Assembly: GCF_003351405.1 (NCBI RefSeq)
Contig: NZ_CP031240.1
Span: forward strand, 372,001-436,000
DNA length: 64,000 bases
From: Haemophilus haemolyticus
GTDB taxonomy: Bacteria > Pseudomonadota > Gammaproteobacteria > Enterobacterales > Pasteurellaceae
Direction of reading: 5' to 3'
This document shows, in pieces, positions 29,354-40,771 of the stretch; the first letter of the stretch is position 1; every line of letters begins with the position of its first letter. Made by a program: the position numbers and the translations under genes. Under the pieces are notes generated by a model, which was not told the DNA's origin, made no database searches, and saw nothing but the letters and a program-made list of their open reading frames with translations.

Positions 29354-30027
29354 CAGCCTGCTCACGCCGAAACTTTGTTTCCGGCATGGGGGCTGTGATC
29401 CTTGTGACGGGAACATCTTTACCTTCTTTTTCGAAAGAAGACAAGGCGGATAAACCTAAACGTTACGCAATGGTACACGATGAAAATTCGTGTATCGGCT
29501 GTACAGCCTGTATGGATGCATGCCGTGATGTAAACCAAGTGCCAGAAGGCGTTTCTCGCTTAGAGATTCTACGCAGTGAACCTTACGGTGAATTTCCAAA
29601 TCAGGAATATGAGTTCTTCCGTCAATCTTGCCAACATTGTACAAATGCACCTTGCGTAGCAGTTTGTCCAACTGGTGCATCTTTTATTGATAAAGAGACT
29701 GGTATTGTAGATGTGCATAAAGATTTATGCGTAGGCTGCCAATACTGTATAGCAGTTTGCCCATATCGTGTACGTTTTATTCATCCAGTACATCGTACCG
29801 CAGATAAATGTAACTTCTGCCGAGATACAAATTTAGCCAATGGTAAACAACCGGCTTGTGTGGAAGCGTGTCCAACCAAAGCATTAACCTTTGGCGATAT
29901 GAATGATCCAATGAGTGCAGTTTCACGTAAAGTGAAAGAAAAACCGGTTTATCGCACTAAAGTGGAATTAGGTACACAACCAAACTTGTACCACATTCCA
30001 TTCCAACATGGGGAGCCTAGAAGATGA
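29350..30027 (+). CDS. nrfC: 4Fe-4S ferredoxin-type subunit NrfC
   Basis: Iron-sulfur subunit that passes electrons from NrfD to NrfB. 225 residues. The N-terminus has a twin-arginine motif SRRNFVSG followed by a hydrophobic stretch, so Tat export to the periplasmic side is likely. Four cysteine clusters: CIGCTACMDAC, CQHCTNAPCVAVCP, CVGCQYCIAVCP and CNFC...CVEACP, giving four 4Fe-4S centres of the DmsB/NrfC type. Start overlaps nrfB, stop overlaps nrfD. Confidence 0.95.
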   Translation: MTACSRRNFVSGMGAVILVTGTSLPSFSKEDKADKPKRYAMVHDENSCIGCTACMDACRDVNQVPEGVSRLEILRSEPYGEFPNQEYEFFRQSCQHCTNAPCVAVCPTGASFIDKETGIVDVHKDLCVGCQYCIAVCPYRVRFIHPVHRTADKCNFCRDTNLANGKQPACVEACPTKALTFGDMNDPMSAVSRKVKEKPVYRTKVELGTQPNLYHIPFQHGEPRR

Positions 30028-30989
30028 CATTAGATTATCCAGTTCCATTTCATACTCCTAATCTAGTGTGGGATTCTACCATTGCGATCTACTTGTTCTT
30101 ATTGGGGATCTCATCTGGTGCGGTACAGTTAGCAATTGCGTATAAACGCAGTAATAAAATAGAAAATCTAAGCCAAAACTGGATTATTCGATCTGGGGTA
30201 ATTTTAGGGTCTGTACCAACATTAATTGGTTTAACGCTATTAATTTTCCACTTGGCTCGACCTTGGACATTCTGGAAATTGATGTTTAACTATCAATTTA
30301 ACTCCGTAATGTCGATGGGGGTAATGCTATTCCAAATTTATATGTTGTTTTTAGTAATTTGGGGTGTGGTGATTTTCAAAAAAGAAATCGAAGTATTAAT
30401 TAATCGCTTTATGCCAAAACTACAATTTGTGATAAAACTCATCGGTATTGTAGAACGTATTGTCAGTCCAGTTGAAGTTATTCTTTTCATATTGGCTGCA
30501 GTGCTTGGTGCATACACTGGTTTCTTACTTTCTGCATTAATTAGCTATCCAATGTTGAATAATCCTGTATTACCTGCATTGTTCTTAGCCTCGGGTACAT
30601 CATCTGGTATTGCCGCAACCTTCTTAATTATCTTGATTGCAGGAAAATTAAAAGGTGATTCTCACGAATCGCACTTCATCCACAAATTCGAAGTGCCAAT
30701 TATGGTGACAGAACTTGGTTTGCTTGTATGTTTCTTCGTTGGCTTACATTTTGGTGGCGGCCAAAAAACAGTTGCGTTACATAATGCATTATCTGGTTTC
30801 TGGGGTGCGGTATTCTGGATTGGGGTATTCTTTATTGGTATCTTGATCCCATTAATCGCCAATATGTTTGTTAATGACCGTTTGAAATACAATCGTAACT
30901 TTATTATCTTGGTGTCAATTTTTGACTTAATTGGGGTATTCTGTTTACGTTTCTTTGTTTTATATGCGGGACAATTAACAGTAGCATAA
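30024..30989 (+). CDS. nrfD: Membrane quinol-oxidising subunit NrfD
   Basis: 321 residues with about eight membrane segments; NrfD/PsrC family. It oxidises menaquinol and hands electrons to NrfC. Seen: FLLGISSGAVQLAIAYK in segment 1, HLARPWTFW, AYTGFLLSALISYPMLNN, and PALFLASGTSSGIAATFLI. It overlaps nrfC by four bases and is followed by an intrinsic terminator, closing the nrf operon. The later maturation genes (nrfEFG type) are not in this window. Confidence 0.95.
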   Translation: MTLDYPVPFHTPNLVWDSTIAIYLFLLGISSGAVQLAIAYKRSNKIENLSQNWIIRSGVILGSVPTLIGLTLLIFHLARPWTFWKLMFNYQFNSVMSMGVMLFQIYMLFLVIWGVVIFKKEIEVLINRFMPKLQFVIKLIGIVERIVSPVEVILFILAAVLGAYTGFLLSALISYPMLNNPVLPALFLASGTSSGIAATFLIILIAGKLKGDSHESHFIHKFEVPIMVTELGLLVCFFVGLHFGGGQKTVALHNALSGFWGAVFWIGVFFIGILIPLIANMFVNDRLKYNRNFIILVSIFDLIGVFCLRFFVLYAGQLTVA

Positions 30990-31010
30990 ATCAGAATTAT
31001 GTGTATAAGA

Positions 31011-31039
31011 AAGGCGTATTAATAAATACGCCTTTTTTC
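31011..31039 (+). terminator. Terminator of nrfABCD
   Basis: 10-bp stem AAGGCGTATT (31011-31020) / AATACGCCTT (31025-31034), then TTTT. Confidence 0.88.
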
Positions 31040-31073
31040 TTATTTAAATTATTATTCAATAACCTATTGGCCT

Positions 31074-31622
31074 CTAACCAGCAATCATCCAAAGTCCACC
31101 TAACATATCAAGCATTAGGTTATTTAAGAACAATAGAATAAATACGACGACCATAGGGGAAAAATCAATCATGCCTAATGTTGGTAAGAATCGACGGATA
31201 GGTCTTAAAAGTGGTTCTGAAAGTTGATAAAACGCATAAATCACAGGGCTATTACCACGATTAAACCAACTTAAAACAGCCCCAATAAAAAGCACATAAA
31301 AAATGGCTAAGCCAATGCTTTTCAATACAGTTAACACACCCAATACTAAGAGTACATTTACTGATAAACCAAAATAAATAATACCTTTCAACATACCGAT
31401 AATAAATATTAGCAGTAAAGCAGAAGTATCGATATTTTTCACTGTAGGCGCAATTTTACGCAGAGGTTTTAATACTGGATCAGTCATTTTGACTGCAAAT
31501 GTTGAAACAGGGTTGTAATAATCCACTCGAGCAAACTGTAACCAAGCTCGTAAGATCAAGACAAGGGCGTAAAGATTAATAATTGATCCGATAAATAATG
31601 CGGTTTGGGATAATTCCATCAT
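31074..31622 (-). CDS. YggT family membrane protein
   Basis: About 182 residues holding two tandem YggT domains, each with two membrane segments and the pattern [33 protein letters not shown]; the second copy reads [30 protein letters not shown]. YggT proteins are linked to cell division or K+/osmotic balance in some bacteria; the role is not settled. Three ATGs lie at 31628, 31622 and 31619; AAGGA spacing favours 31622. It overlaps the corA stop and is coupled to it. Confidence 0.8.
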   Translation of the reverse strand: MMELSQTALFIGSIINLYALVLILRAWLQFARVDYYNPVSTFAVKMTDPVLKPLRKIAPTVKNIDTSALLLIFIIGMLKGIIYFGLSVNVLLVLGVLTVLKSIGLAIFYVLFIGAVLSWFNRGNSPVIYAFYQLSEPLLRPIRRFLPTLGMIDFSPMVVVFILLFLNNLMLDMLGGLWMIAG

Positions 31623-32566
31623 AACCATCCTTTTCTTCTAAAATAAATATATGGTGTCAATGCGGCTGCGATCATTAATCCAATTGCCATTGGATAGCCA
31701 TATTTAAAATGTAACTCAGGCATAAAATCAAAGTTCATACCATAAGTGGATGCAACTAATGTTGCTGGAAGGAACATCACAGAAACAACAGAGAAGAATT
31801 TCATAATTTTGTTCTGTTCAATATTGATGTAACCCATTGCAGCTTGCATTAAAAAGTTTACTTTTTGGAACAATGATTCATTATGAGGCTGTAAAGATTC
31901 AATATCTCGTAAGATTTCTCGTGCTTGTTCTAACTGGTTTGTTGGTAAGCGCGTTTTGCGAACCAAGAAACCTAGTGCGCGTTGAGTATCCATCAAGCAC
32001 AAACGAACTTTTGAGCTCGTATCTTCTTGTTCGGTGAGCGTATTTAATGCTTCATCAAAGGCTTCATCTTGTTTTCCGTTTAAAATAACGCGACTCAACT
32101 CTTCCAAATCTGCATAAACGTTTTCAATCACGTCTGCTAATTGCTCAATTTTCGTTTCAAATAAATCTAACAAAACTTCATAAGAATTACATTCTAATAA
32201 ACGCTGGCTACGTGAACGCATACGATATAAACGGAATGCTGGTAGCTCGCGATCACGCAACGTAAATAAACGACCATCACGAATAGTAAAAGCGACGCTC
32301 GCTAAATCAGCATAATTGTCTTCATCTTCGCAATAAAAAAATGAGTGAAGGTGTAAACCATCTTCATCTTCAAAGAAACGGGCGGAAGCTTCGATATCTT
32401 CCAATTCTAGAAAAGATGCTAAGCTCTGGCCTAAGCCTTCTTGTAGCATTTCACGTTCTTCGCCTGTTGGCTCAAGTAAATCAAGCCAAATGGCAGTATT
32501 GAGATCAGTTTGGTCTTCGTCAATGCGAACCAAGCGGGAATCATTGATAGCAAACGCGTTGATCAT
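31619..32566 (-). CDS. corA: Magnesium/cobalt transporter CorA
   Basis: Homopentameric Mg2+ channel of the inner membrane. 315 residues, the E. coli length being 316. A long cytosolic N-terminal funnel, then two C-terminal membrane segments with the signature YGMNF between them and a basic C-terminal tip YFRRKGWL. A well-formed promoter lies more than 220 bases upstream (32789-32817), so there is a long leader that may carry Mg2+-dependent control. Confidence 0.95.
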   Translation of the reverse strand: MINAFAINDSRLVRIDEDQTDLNTAIWLDLLEPTGEEREMLQEGLGQSLASFLELEDIEASARFFEDEDGLHLHSFFYCEDEDNYADLASVAFTIRDGRLFTLRDRELPAFRLYRMRSRSQRLLECNSYEVLLDLFETKIEQLADVIENVYADLEELSRVILNGKQDEAFDEALNTLTEQEDTSSKVRLCLMDTQRALGFLVRKTRLPTNQLEQAREILRDIESLQPHNESLFQKVNFLMQAAMGYINIEQNKIMKFFSVVSVMFLPATLVASTYGMNFDFMPELHFKYGYPMAIGLMIAAALTPYIYFRRKGWL

Positions 32567-32788
32567 TTCATACTCCTTATAGGATTATGAACAGCTAACA
32601 GTGAACAAATTAAAGAAGAAACGAAAGTGCGGTGAAAAATCGCAAAGTTTTCGTTAAGAGATGCCGAAACAACGGTAAATTTACCGGCGAACGCGCGCCG
32701 ATAATAAAAAGGCGGGCGTCTAAAGCGATATTCGGTATCGACTATGACTGTCCAAAGTGTGTGTCCTTCTCGTTAAAAAATCGGGCGA

Positions 32789-32817
32789 ATGTTACGCTTG
32801 AAAGCGGTGTTCGTCAA
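32789..32817 (-). promoter_or_regulatory. Strong sigma-70-type promoter with long corA leader
   Basis: On the minus strand TTGACG (32817-32812), 17-bp spacer, TAACAT (32794-32789), with an A/T-rich stretch upstream. An inverted repeat GGGCGAA(A)TGTT flanks it (32783-32793 and 32839-32850). The following leader of about 220 bases to corA is relatively GC-rich and has several small hairpins (for example GGTAAATTTACC). Confidence 0.6.
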
Positions 32818-32861
32818 GTTTTATCAAAAAACGATGACAACATTTCGCCCTTATTTGAAAA

Positions 32862-34315
<1,454 letters not shown>

Positions 34316-34371
34316 AAAAATCCTGTAAATTGTGGCCACTGAAAAGATTTTAACCGATGTGAGTTGAAAAA

Positions 34372-35010
34372 GTGCAAATAATTAAAGAAAAACTAATCAA
34401 ATCAACCATGCTTGCAACGATTATTGTGCTAAGCCTAACTGCACTTGGCGTTATCTTATTTGGTGTAAAACAATTTAAGCTGAGTTCACAATTTGCTAGC
34501 GTAAACCAAGTAGCGAACATCTCACATATTTTAGTTCGTCAACAAGCCAATTTATTTTCAGTTTTACTTACAAACAATGCTAAAACAGAGCAATTAACGG
34601 ACAATCTTGATCAAATAGTCAAAGAAGACTTTATTTTAGATGCCAGCTTATATGATGGCGAAGGAAAATTATTGGCTCAAAGTCGCGAGACTGGCAATTC
34701 ACCCGATGAAAATAACCAACAAATTGTAGAGCCACTTTACGCCCAAAGCGGCATTAAAGGATTTTTACGTGTCACCATTGATGCTCAATATACGCAATCT
34801 AACCAATCAAAAATTAATCAAATATTTCACCAATTATATGGTGAACTCATTATTGTCTTTTTACTTGGCGCGGTGATGGCAAGCTCTATTCATTATTTTT
34901 TAAGTCACTATCGACGGACTTATCGCAAACCCAAAGAGAAAAAAAGTACGGAAAATTTGAAAGTAAAATCGAGTAGCACGCGTTTTCACCAGCGTCGCCG
35001 CAGAATTTGA
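34372..35010 (+). CDS. SMP-type membrane protein (YtjB/AhpA-like)
   Basis: 212 residues starting at GTG (34372). An N-terminal membrane segment (residues about 13-32), a periplasmic domain, a second segment near 160-177 (LIIVFLLGAVMASSIHYFL) and a basic C-terminal tail rich in Lys/Arg ending RRRRI. This is the SMP_2 family next to serB in enterics. Function is poorly defined. Confidence 0.8.
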   Translation: MQIIKEKLIKSTMLATIIVLSLTALGVILFGVKQFKLSSQFASVNQVANISHILVRQQANLFSVLLTNNAKTEQLTDNLDQIVKEDFILDASLYDGEGKLLAQSRETGNSPDENNQQIVEPLYAQSGIKGFLRVTIDAQYTQSNQSKINQIFHQLYGELIIVFLLGAVMASSIHYFLSHYRRTYRKPKEKKSTENLKVKSSSTRFHQRRRRI

Positions 35011-35121
35011 TTATTGTCACAAACTATTAAATTGAGTGCGGATTTTTGCTAAATTTCCTTCAGAAATAAGGTAGAATGCGCAAGATTATTTTTTCAAAGC
35101 GAATTATAACAGGAGAACAAA

Positions 35122-37119
35122 ATGGCAACTCGTAGACAATTAGCCAATGCAATTCGTTTCTTATCAATGGATGCTGTGCAAAAAGCTAAATCTGGTCACC
35201 CAGGTGCACCAATGGGGATGGCTGATATTGCTGAAGTATTATGGCGTGACTTTTTAAAACACAATCCAACCAATCCTAAATGGGCTGACCGAGATCGTTT
35301 TGTACTTTCTAACGGCCATGGTTCTATGTTGATTTATAGTCTTTTACATTTAACTGGCTATGATCTTTCTATCGAAGATTTAAAACAATTCCGTCAATTA
35401 CATTCTAAAACCCCAGGTCACCCAGAATATGGTTATGCGCCAGGTGTTGAAACCACGACAGGTCCATTAGGTCAAGGTATCACTAATGCAGTAGGGATGG
35501 CGATTGCTGAGAAAACCTTAGCAGGCCAATTTAACCGTGAAGGTCATGAAATCGTTGATCACCACACTTATGTGTTCTTAGGCGATGGCTGTTTAATGGA
35601 AGGGATTTCTCACGAGGCTTGCTCTTTAGCGGGAACATTAGGTCTTGGCAAATTAATCGCATTCTACGATGACAATAACATTTCGATTGATGGTCATGTA
35701 GATGGTTGGTTCAGTGATGATACCGCAGCACGCTTTGAAGCTTATGGCTGGCAAGTAATCCGTAATGTGGATGGCCACGATGCAGAACAAATTCGTCAGG
35801 CTGTTGTACTTGCACAATCAGAAAAAGAAAAACCGACTTTAATTATTTGTAAAACCATCATCGGTTTCGGTTCACCAAATAAATCAGCGTCACATGATTG
35901 TCACGGTGCACCATTAGGCGATGAAGAAATCGCTTTAACTCGTAAAGCGCTGGGGTGGGAATATGCTCCATTTGAAATTCCAGCTGAGTACTATGCTGAA
36001 TGGTCTGCAAAAGAGAAAGGCTCTGCAGCAGAAAAATCTTGGGAAGAAAAATTTGCCGCTTATGCTAAAGCATATCCAGAACTTGCCGCAGAATTTACAC
36101 GTCGTGTAAACGGTGAATTACCAGCAAACTGGGCGGCTGAATCCAAAGCGTTCATTGAAAAATTACAAGCAAATCCAGCGAGTATTGCAAGCCGTAAAGC
36201 ATCACAAAATGCAATCGAAGCGTATGCTCACATATTACCTGAATTCTTAGGTGGTTCTGCAGACTTAGCAAGCTCTAACTTAACGTTATGGAGTGGTTCT
36301 AAACCTATTCGTGCGCATGAAAACGTAGGCGGTAATTACATCAACTACGGTGTGCGTGAATTCGGTATGTCTGCCATTATGAACGGTATTGCTTTACACG
36401 GAGGTTTCATTCCTTACGGCGCAACCTTCTTAATGTTCTACGAATATGCACACAATGCGGTGCGTATGGCTTCATTAATGAAACAACGCTCATTATTCGT
36501 TTATACTCACGACTCTATCGGTTTAGGTGAAGATGGTCCAACTCACCAACCAGTTGAGCAAACTGCATCACTACGCCTAATTCCAAACCTTGAAACATGG
36601 CGTCCATGTGACCAAGTGGAATCAGCTATCGCATGGCAACAAGCAGTTGAGCGTCAAGATGGCCCAAGTGCGTTGATCTTTACCCGTCAAAACTTAGCCC
36701 AAATGGACCGCACTTCTGCACAATTAGATGCAGTTAAACGTGGTGCTTATGTATTAAAAGACTGTGAAGGTACACCAGAATTAATTTTCATCGCGACAGG
36801 TTCTGAAGTGGAATTAGCAGTGAAAGCAGCAGATGTATTGAGTGCTGAAGGTAAAAAAGTACGTGTCGTCTCTATGCCAAGTACTAACCGTTTTGATAAA
36901 CAAGACCAAGCATACCGCGAAAGCGTATTACCTGCAGCGGTAACCAAACGTGTTGCGATTGAAGCGGGTATTGCAGACTTCTGGTATAAATACGTTGGAT
37001 TTAACGGCCGTGTAGTAGGTATGAATAGTTTCGGCGAGTCTGCACCTGCTGATCAATTATTCAAACTCTTTGGTTTCACTGTTGAAAACGTGGTAGCGAA
37101 AGCGAAAGAAATTCTTTAA
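35122..37119 (+). CDS. tkt: Transketolase
   Basis: Thiamine-diphosphate enzyme of the non-oxidative pentose phosphate pathway. 665 residues. The ThDP motif [33 protein letters not shown] is at about residues 154-187; [12 protein letters not shown] near 25 and the [15 protein letters not shown] motif near 470 hold the active-site histidines. AGGAG lies eight bases before the ATG. A promoter-like TAGAAT sits at about 35072-35077. An intrinsic terminator follows. Confidence 0.97.
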   Translation: MATRRQLANAIRFLSMDAVQKAKSGHPGAPMGMADIAEVLWRDFLKHNPTNPKWADRDRFVLSNGHGSMLIYSLLHLTGYDLSIEDLKQFRQLHSKTPGHPEYGYAPGVETTTGPLGQGITNAVGMAIAEKTLAGQFNREGHEIVDHHTYVFLGDGCLMEGISHEACSLAGTLGLGKLIAFYDDNNISIDGHVDGWFSDDTAARFEAYGWQVIRNVDGHDAEQIRQAVVLAQSEKEKPTLIICKTIIGFGSPNKSASHDCHGAPLGDEEIALTRKALGWEYAPFEIPAEYYAEWSAKEKGSAAEKSWEEKFAAYAKAYPELAAEFTRRVNGELPANWAAESKAFIEKLQANPASIASRKASQNAIEAYAHILPEFLGGSADLASSNLTLWSGSKPIRAHENVGGNYINYGVREFGMSAIMNGIALHGGFIPYGATFLMFYEYAHNAVRMASLMKQRSLFVYTHDSIGLGEDGPTHQPVEQTASLRLIPNLETWRPCDQVESAIAWQQAVERQDGPSALIFTRQNLAQMDRTSAQLDAVKRGAYVLKDCEGTPELIFIATGSEVELAVKAADVLSAEGKKVRVVSMPSTNRFDKQDQAYRESVLPAAVTKRVAIEAGIADFWYKYVGFNGRVVGMNSFGESAPADQLFKLFGFTVENVVAKAKEIL

Positions 37120-37124
37120 AATGG

Positions 37125-37155
37125 AAGCTCCTTGATAACTCAAGGAGCTTTTTTA
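37125..37155 (+). terminator. Terminator of tkt
   Basis: 10-bp stem AGCTCCTTGA (37126-37135) / TCAAGGAGCT (37140-37149) followed by TTTTTT. Confidence 0.9.
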
Positions 37156-37181
37156 TCACTTTATATTATAAGGATTCTGTA

Positions 37182-37850
37182 ATGAAAAAACTCTATCCAA
37201 TCTTATTATCTGTCAGCGTTTTAGCTTTATCTGGTTGTGCAACCGAGGGGGCTCGTACTGTTGAAGTTCAAAAGGTAACGAGCTATAACACCGCGTATAA
37301 CGGTGTGAAAGCCCCTATTTCTGTGGGTAAATTTGATAATCGTTCAAGCTATAACAATGGCGTATTCTCTGACGGCGTAGATCAATTAGGTAATCAAGCC
37401 AAAACCATTTTAGTGTCTCACTTACAACAATCAGGTCGTTTTAGTGTGTTGGATCGCACCAATATGTCAGAATCTGCGACAGAAGCAAAAATCAAAGGTC
37501 AAAAACAAAAATTAAAAGGCGCGAATTATGTGGTGACTGGCGATGTGACTGAATTTGGTCGTAAAACAGTAGGCGATCAGCAATTATTTGGTATTTTAGG
37601 TCGCGGCAAACAACAAGTGGCTTATGCAAAAGTAACATTGAATGTGGTGAATACTCAAACTTCAGAAGTGGTTTATTCTGTTCAAGGTGCTGGTGAATAT
37701 AATCTTTCAAACCGTGAAGTGTTAGGTTTTGGTGGCACCGCAGGTTATGATTCAACTCTTAATGGTAAAGTATTAGATTTAGCCATTCGTGAAGCCGTAA
37801 ATAACCTTGTTTCTAGTGTTGAATCAGGTCAATGGAAGCCTTCAAATTAA
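37182..37850 (+). CDS. CsgG-like outer-membrane lipoprotein
   Basis: 222 residues. Lipobox ALSGC gives the acylated cysteine at residue 19. The body matches the CsgG/HfaB fold: ISVGKFDNRSSYNNGVFSDG, LVSHLQQSGRFSVLDR, NYVVTGDVTEFGRKTV and AIREAVNNLVSSVESGQW. Unlike E. coli CsgG there are no curli genes nearby. Instead the gene begins a three-lipoprotein operon with DUF4810 and DUF799 members, an arrangement also known from Neisseria (GNA1162 region). Whether it forms a pore is unknown; the transmembrane hairpins of CsgG would need modelling. Confidence 0.83.
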   Translation: MKKLYPILLSVSVLALSGCATEGARTVEVQKVTSYNTAYNGVKAPISVGKFDNRSSYNNGVFSDGVDQLGNQAKTILVSHLQQSGRFSVLDRTNMSESATEAKIKGQKQKLKGANYVVTGDVTEFGRKTVGDQQLFGILGRGKQQVAYAKVTLNVVNTQTSEVVYSVQGAGEYNLSNREVLGFGGTAGYDSTLNGKVLDLAIREAVNNLVSSVESGQWKPSN

Positions 37851-37860
37851 GGATTTTATT

Positions 37861-38271
37861 ATGAATAAACTAAAACTTTTTATTTGTTTATCAGCTGTTG
37901 CTGTGGTGACTGCCTGTTCATCAGGCAGTAAACCAAATACATTGTATACTTGGAATGGAGATAGCTATCCAGCTTCCGTATACCAATATCTAACTCAAGA
38001 CGGCGATCCACAAGAACAGCTTCAGAAATTAGAAGAAATCGCTCAACTTGATAGCGGTAAAAAAGTACCACCTGGTCTGTATGCGCAGATTGGTCTTTTA
38101 TATGGTCAATTAGGCAATGCAGGCAAAATGGCAGAAGCCTATCAAAAAGAAATGACTTTATTTCCTGAATCAACTCAATATATTAACTTCTTGTTAAATA
38201 AAGGAAAAAAAGTGGATACGAGTACAGAAAGCACTGGAAATAAAAAAGTGAAAAAAGGAGCGAAAAAATGA
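37861..38271 (+). CDS. DUF4810 lipoprotein
   Basis: 136 residues from the ATG at 37861 (AAGGA upstream); a longer frame runs into the preceding gene. Lipobox VVTAC, with cysteine at about residue 19. The mature part begins with TLYTWNGDSYPASVYQYL, followed by helices of TPR character (PPGLYAQIGLLYGQLGNAGKMAEAYQKEMTLFPES), and a basic tail. Second gene of the three-lipoprotein operon; its stop overlaps the DUF799 start. Function unknown. Confidence 0.83.
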   Translation: MNKLKLFICLSAVAVVTACSSGSKPNTLYTWNGDSYPASVYQYLTQDGDPQEQLQKLEEIAQLDSGKKVPPGLYAQIGLLYGQLGNAGKMAEAYQKEMTLFPESTQYINFLLNKGKKVDTSTESTGNKKVKKGAKK

Positions 38272-38945
38272 AAAAAATCTCTCTCTATTTGGTAATGGCT
38301 TGTACCCTTTTGCTTTCTGCCTGTTCAACAATGAAGCCTACGCCTTATGACTATACAAACTATCAAGAAAGTAAACCACGTTCTATCTTGGTATTACTTC
38401 CTACGGATACAACAAATGATGTTAAAGCTTCTCCTGCTGTATTGGCACATACAATTTCTCCATTAGCAGAAGAGGGGTATTATGTTTTCCCTCCTGCGCT
38501 TGTGTATGAAACTTTTAAGCACAATGGTTTAACACAGGCTCAAGAAATCCATAACGTAAATCTACAAAAATTACGTGATATTTTTGGTGCTGATGCAGTT
38601 CTTTACATTAATGTAGATGATTACGGAGTGAATTACCAAGTATTTGATAGTGTTACTAAAGTAAGAGTAAGTGGTAAACTTGTTGATTTACGTAGTGGTA
38701 AAACCTTATGGGAAGGTACAGGCTACGCAGACGATGCAGATCGCAATAACAACGGTAATGCCATCGCAATGCTAATTACTGCTGTAGTAAAACAAATTGC
38801 GAACAATGTATCTGATAAAGGGTACAAGGTTGCTGCGTGGGCGACAGGAAATATGCTTAATGGACCTTGCAATGGTTGTTTGCTTTATGGTCCTAGACAC
38901 CCATTGTATGGACAAGATCCACAATTACAGCCTCAACAAAAATAA
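38268..38945 (+). CDS. DUF799 (GNA1162-like) lipoprotein
   Basis: 225 residues. Lipobox LLSAC with cysteine at about residue 19. The body RSILVLLPTDTTNDVKASPAVL, LAEEGYYVFPPALVYETFK, and GADAVLYINVDDYG resembles neisserial GNA1162, whose structure is like TolB/CsgG-type N-domains. Near the C-terminus NGPCNGCLLYGPRHPLYG has two cysteines. Third gene of the operon; two hairpins follow. Confidence 0.83.
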   Translation: MKKISLYLVMACTLLLSACSTMKPTPYDYTNYQESKPRSILVLLPTDTTNDVKASPAVLAHTISPLAEEGYYVFPPALVYETFKHNGLTQAQEIHNVNLQKLRDIFGADAVLYINVDDYGVNYQVFDSVTKVRVSGKLVDLRSGKTLWEGTGYADDADRNNNGNAIAMLITAVVKQIANNVSDKGYKVAAWATGNMLNGPCNGCLLYGPRHPLYGQDPQLQPQQK

Positions 38946-38950
38946 AAAAG

Positions 38951-38977
38951 TTAGGGGCTAATCTACGTCAGCCCCTT
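38951..38977 (+). terminator. Hairpin after the three-lipoprotein operon
   Basis: AGGGGCT (38953-38959) / AGCCCCT (38970-38976) with a 10-base loop and an A-run on the left; followed by TAAATAA, so weak on the plus strand. Confidence 0.5.
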
Positions 38978-38985
38978 AAATAATT

Positions 38986-39014
38986 AGCTTCTTGATATTC
39001 AAGAAGCTTTTTTA
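38986..39014 (+). terminator. Terminator overlapping the bioB 3' end
   Basis: Stem AGCTTCTTGA (38986-38995) / TCAAGAAGCT (38999-39008) with a 3-base loop, then TTTTTT. It ends the plus-strand lipoprotein operon; the last bioB codons and stop (39001-38999) lie in its stem. Confidence 0.85.
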
Positions 39015-40003
39015 TTTTCCGCATTTTCTGGCTCTAAATCTAATTTTGCCATCAATAACAGATCGCCATCTTCTTCTGGATTGCCTGTGACAAGTAATTT
39101 ATCGCCATAGAAAATTGAATTTGCACCCGCCATAAAACACATAGTTTGCATTTCTTCACTCATACCACTACGGCCTGCAGAAAGGCGAACATAACTTTTT
39201 GGCATGGTAATACGTGCAACAGCAATCGTTCTCACAAACTCTGTCCAATCTAATTCTTCCGCATCGGCTAACGGTGTACCTTCAACCTTAACGAGTTGAT
39301 TAATCGGCACCGATTCAGGTTGCGGATCAAGATTTGCAAGGCTAGCGATTAATCCAGCCCGTTCTTTGCGGGTTTCATTCATCCCCACAATACCGCCACA
39401 ACACACTTTTAATCCAGCTTTGCGCACTTTTCCTAACGTACTAAGACGATCATCGAAACGACGAGTACCAATCACTTCTGCATAATGTTCTGGTGCTGTA
39501 TCAAGATTATGATTGTAATAATCTAAACCAGCTTCTTTTAAATCTTCTGCCATACCGTCTTGCAATAAACCAAAAGTACCGCAAGTTTCTAAACCGAGCG
39601 ATTTCACCGCTTTAATAATTTCTGTGACTTTCTCAATATCTTTTGGCTTAGGGCCTCGCCACGCAGCTCCCATACAAAAACGCCCTGCTCCACGCGCTTT
39701 CGCAATTTTTGCTTTCGCAACGATTTCATCAACATCTAATAACTGCTGATTTTGTACGCCTGTATGATAACGGGCTGATTGAGGGCAATAACCACAATCT
39801 TCCGGGCATCCCCCCGTTTTGATAGACATTAACGTGGATAACTGAATCGCTCGAGGATTAAAATGCTTGCGATGAACTTGCGCAGCACGGTAAACCAATT
39901 CCAAAAATGGCGTTTCAAATAACGCCTCAACTTTGCAAACAGACCAATATTCAACGCTTGGATGCGGTGTAATGGAGTTAATTTGTAGTTTTTCAGTTAA
40001 CAT
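38999..40003 (-). CDS. bioB: Biotin synthase
   Basis: Radical-SAM enzyme that inserts sulfur into dethiobiotin. 334 residues. Radical-SAM cluster motif [14 protein letters not shown] near residue 59; then [18 protein letters not shown], and [10 protein letters not shown]. No other bio genes lie beside it. The nearest upstream element is an uptake-signal dyad near 40013-40035. Confidence 0.96.
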   Translation of the reverse strand: MLTEKLQINSITPHPSVEYWSVCKVEALFETPFLELVYRAAQVHRKHFNPRAIQLSTLMSIKTGGCPEDCGYCPQSARYHTGVQNQQLLDVDEIVAKAKIAKARGAGRFCMGAAWRGPKPKDIEKVTEIIKAVKSLGLETCGTFGLLQDGMAEDLKEAGLDYYNHNLDTAPEHYAEVIGTRRFDDRLSTLGKVRKAGLKVCCGGIVGMNETRKERAGLIASLANLDPQPESVPINQLVKVEGTPLADAEELDWTEFVRTIAVARITMPKSYVRLSAGRSGMSEEMQTMCFMAGANSIFYGDKLLVTGNPEEDGDLLLMAKLDLEPENAENKKAS

Positions 40004-40123
40004 ATTTTTCCTTTGAAAGTGCGGTGAATAATCACCGCTTTTTTGTATCTTATATTCATTCAGTGTATAGGCTAGTATCGATAGCCATTGAATAAATTCA
40101 TCGGTTATAAAATCTATATAATT

Positions 40124-40771
40124 TTACGTCTCTTTTTGCAATTGACTTATCTGACCATTTTCCACCAACAATACTCGATCTATCGTACCAACTAATTCCG
40201 ATAGTTGGTGGGTAACAAGTAACAATGTTAAATGCTTCTCATCACAAAGTTTAGCGATTAAAGCAAGCATTTCTACACGAAGTTTCTGATCTAATGCCGA
40301 AAAAGGCTCATCTAATAACAAGATGGGTTTATCTCGCAACAAACAACGCGCCAATGCCACTCGTTGTTTTTGTCCACCAGAAAGAGAATTTGGTAAACGT
40401 TGCAAATAATCGCCCAATCCTACAGAACAAGCGACCTGTTCAATTTTTTCCCGCTCAAGTGCGATTAATTTTAAAGAGGGTTTTAACCCCAACGCAAGAT
40501 TTTGCTGTACGGTTAAATGAGGAAATAAATTATTTTCTTGAAATAACATGGAAACTGGACGCTCGTAGGGTGCGCTACGAGTATGATTTTTATCATTTAA
40601 CCAAATTTCTCCTTGATGAGGAAATTCAAATCCAGCGATTAAATTCAATAACGTACTTTTCCCCGACCCACTTTCGCCAATAATTGAGACACGCTCGCCA
40701 GCATTTACGCTCAAATTAAAGCACATCGGTAAGGTTTTATCATTCAAAATCACATTATTTAGATAAATCAT
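40124..40771 (-). CDS. thiQ: Thiamine ABC transporter ATP-binding protein
   Basis: 215 residues from the ATG at 40771; AGGGATG six bases upstream favours this over earlier frames. Walker [14 protein letters not shown] near residue 35, signature [16 protein letters not shown], Walker [12 protein letters not shown], and H-loop VTHQLSE. It overlaps the 3' end of thiP, so translation is coupled. It powers uptake of thiamine, TPP and TMP bound by ThiB. Confidence 0.93.
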   Translation of the reverse strand: MIYLNNVILNDKTLPMCFNLSVNAGERVSIIGESGSGKSTLLNLIAGFEFPHQGEIWLNDKNHTRSAPYERPVSMLFQENNLFPHLTVQQNLALGLKPSLKLIALEREKIEQVACSVGLGDYLQRLPNSLSGGQKQRVALARCLLRDKPILLLDEPFSALDQKLRVEMLALIAKLCDEKHLTLLLVTHQLSELVGTIDRVLLVENGQISQLQKET

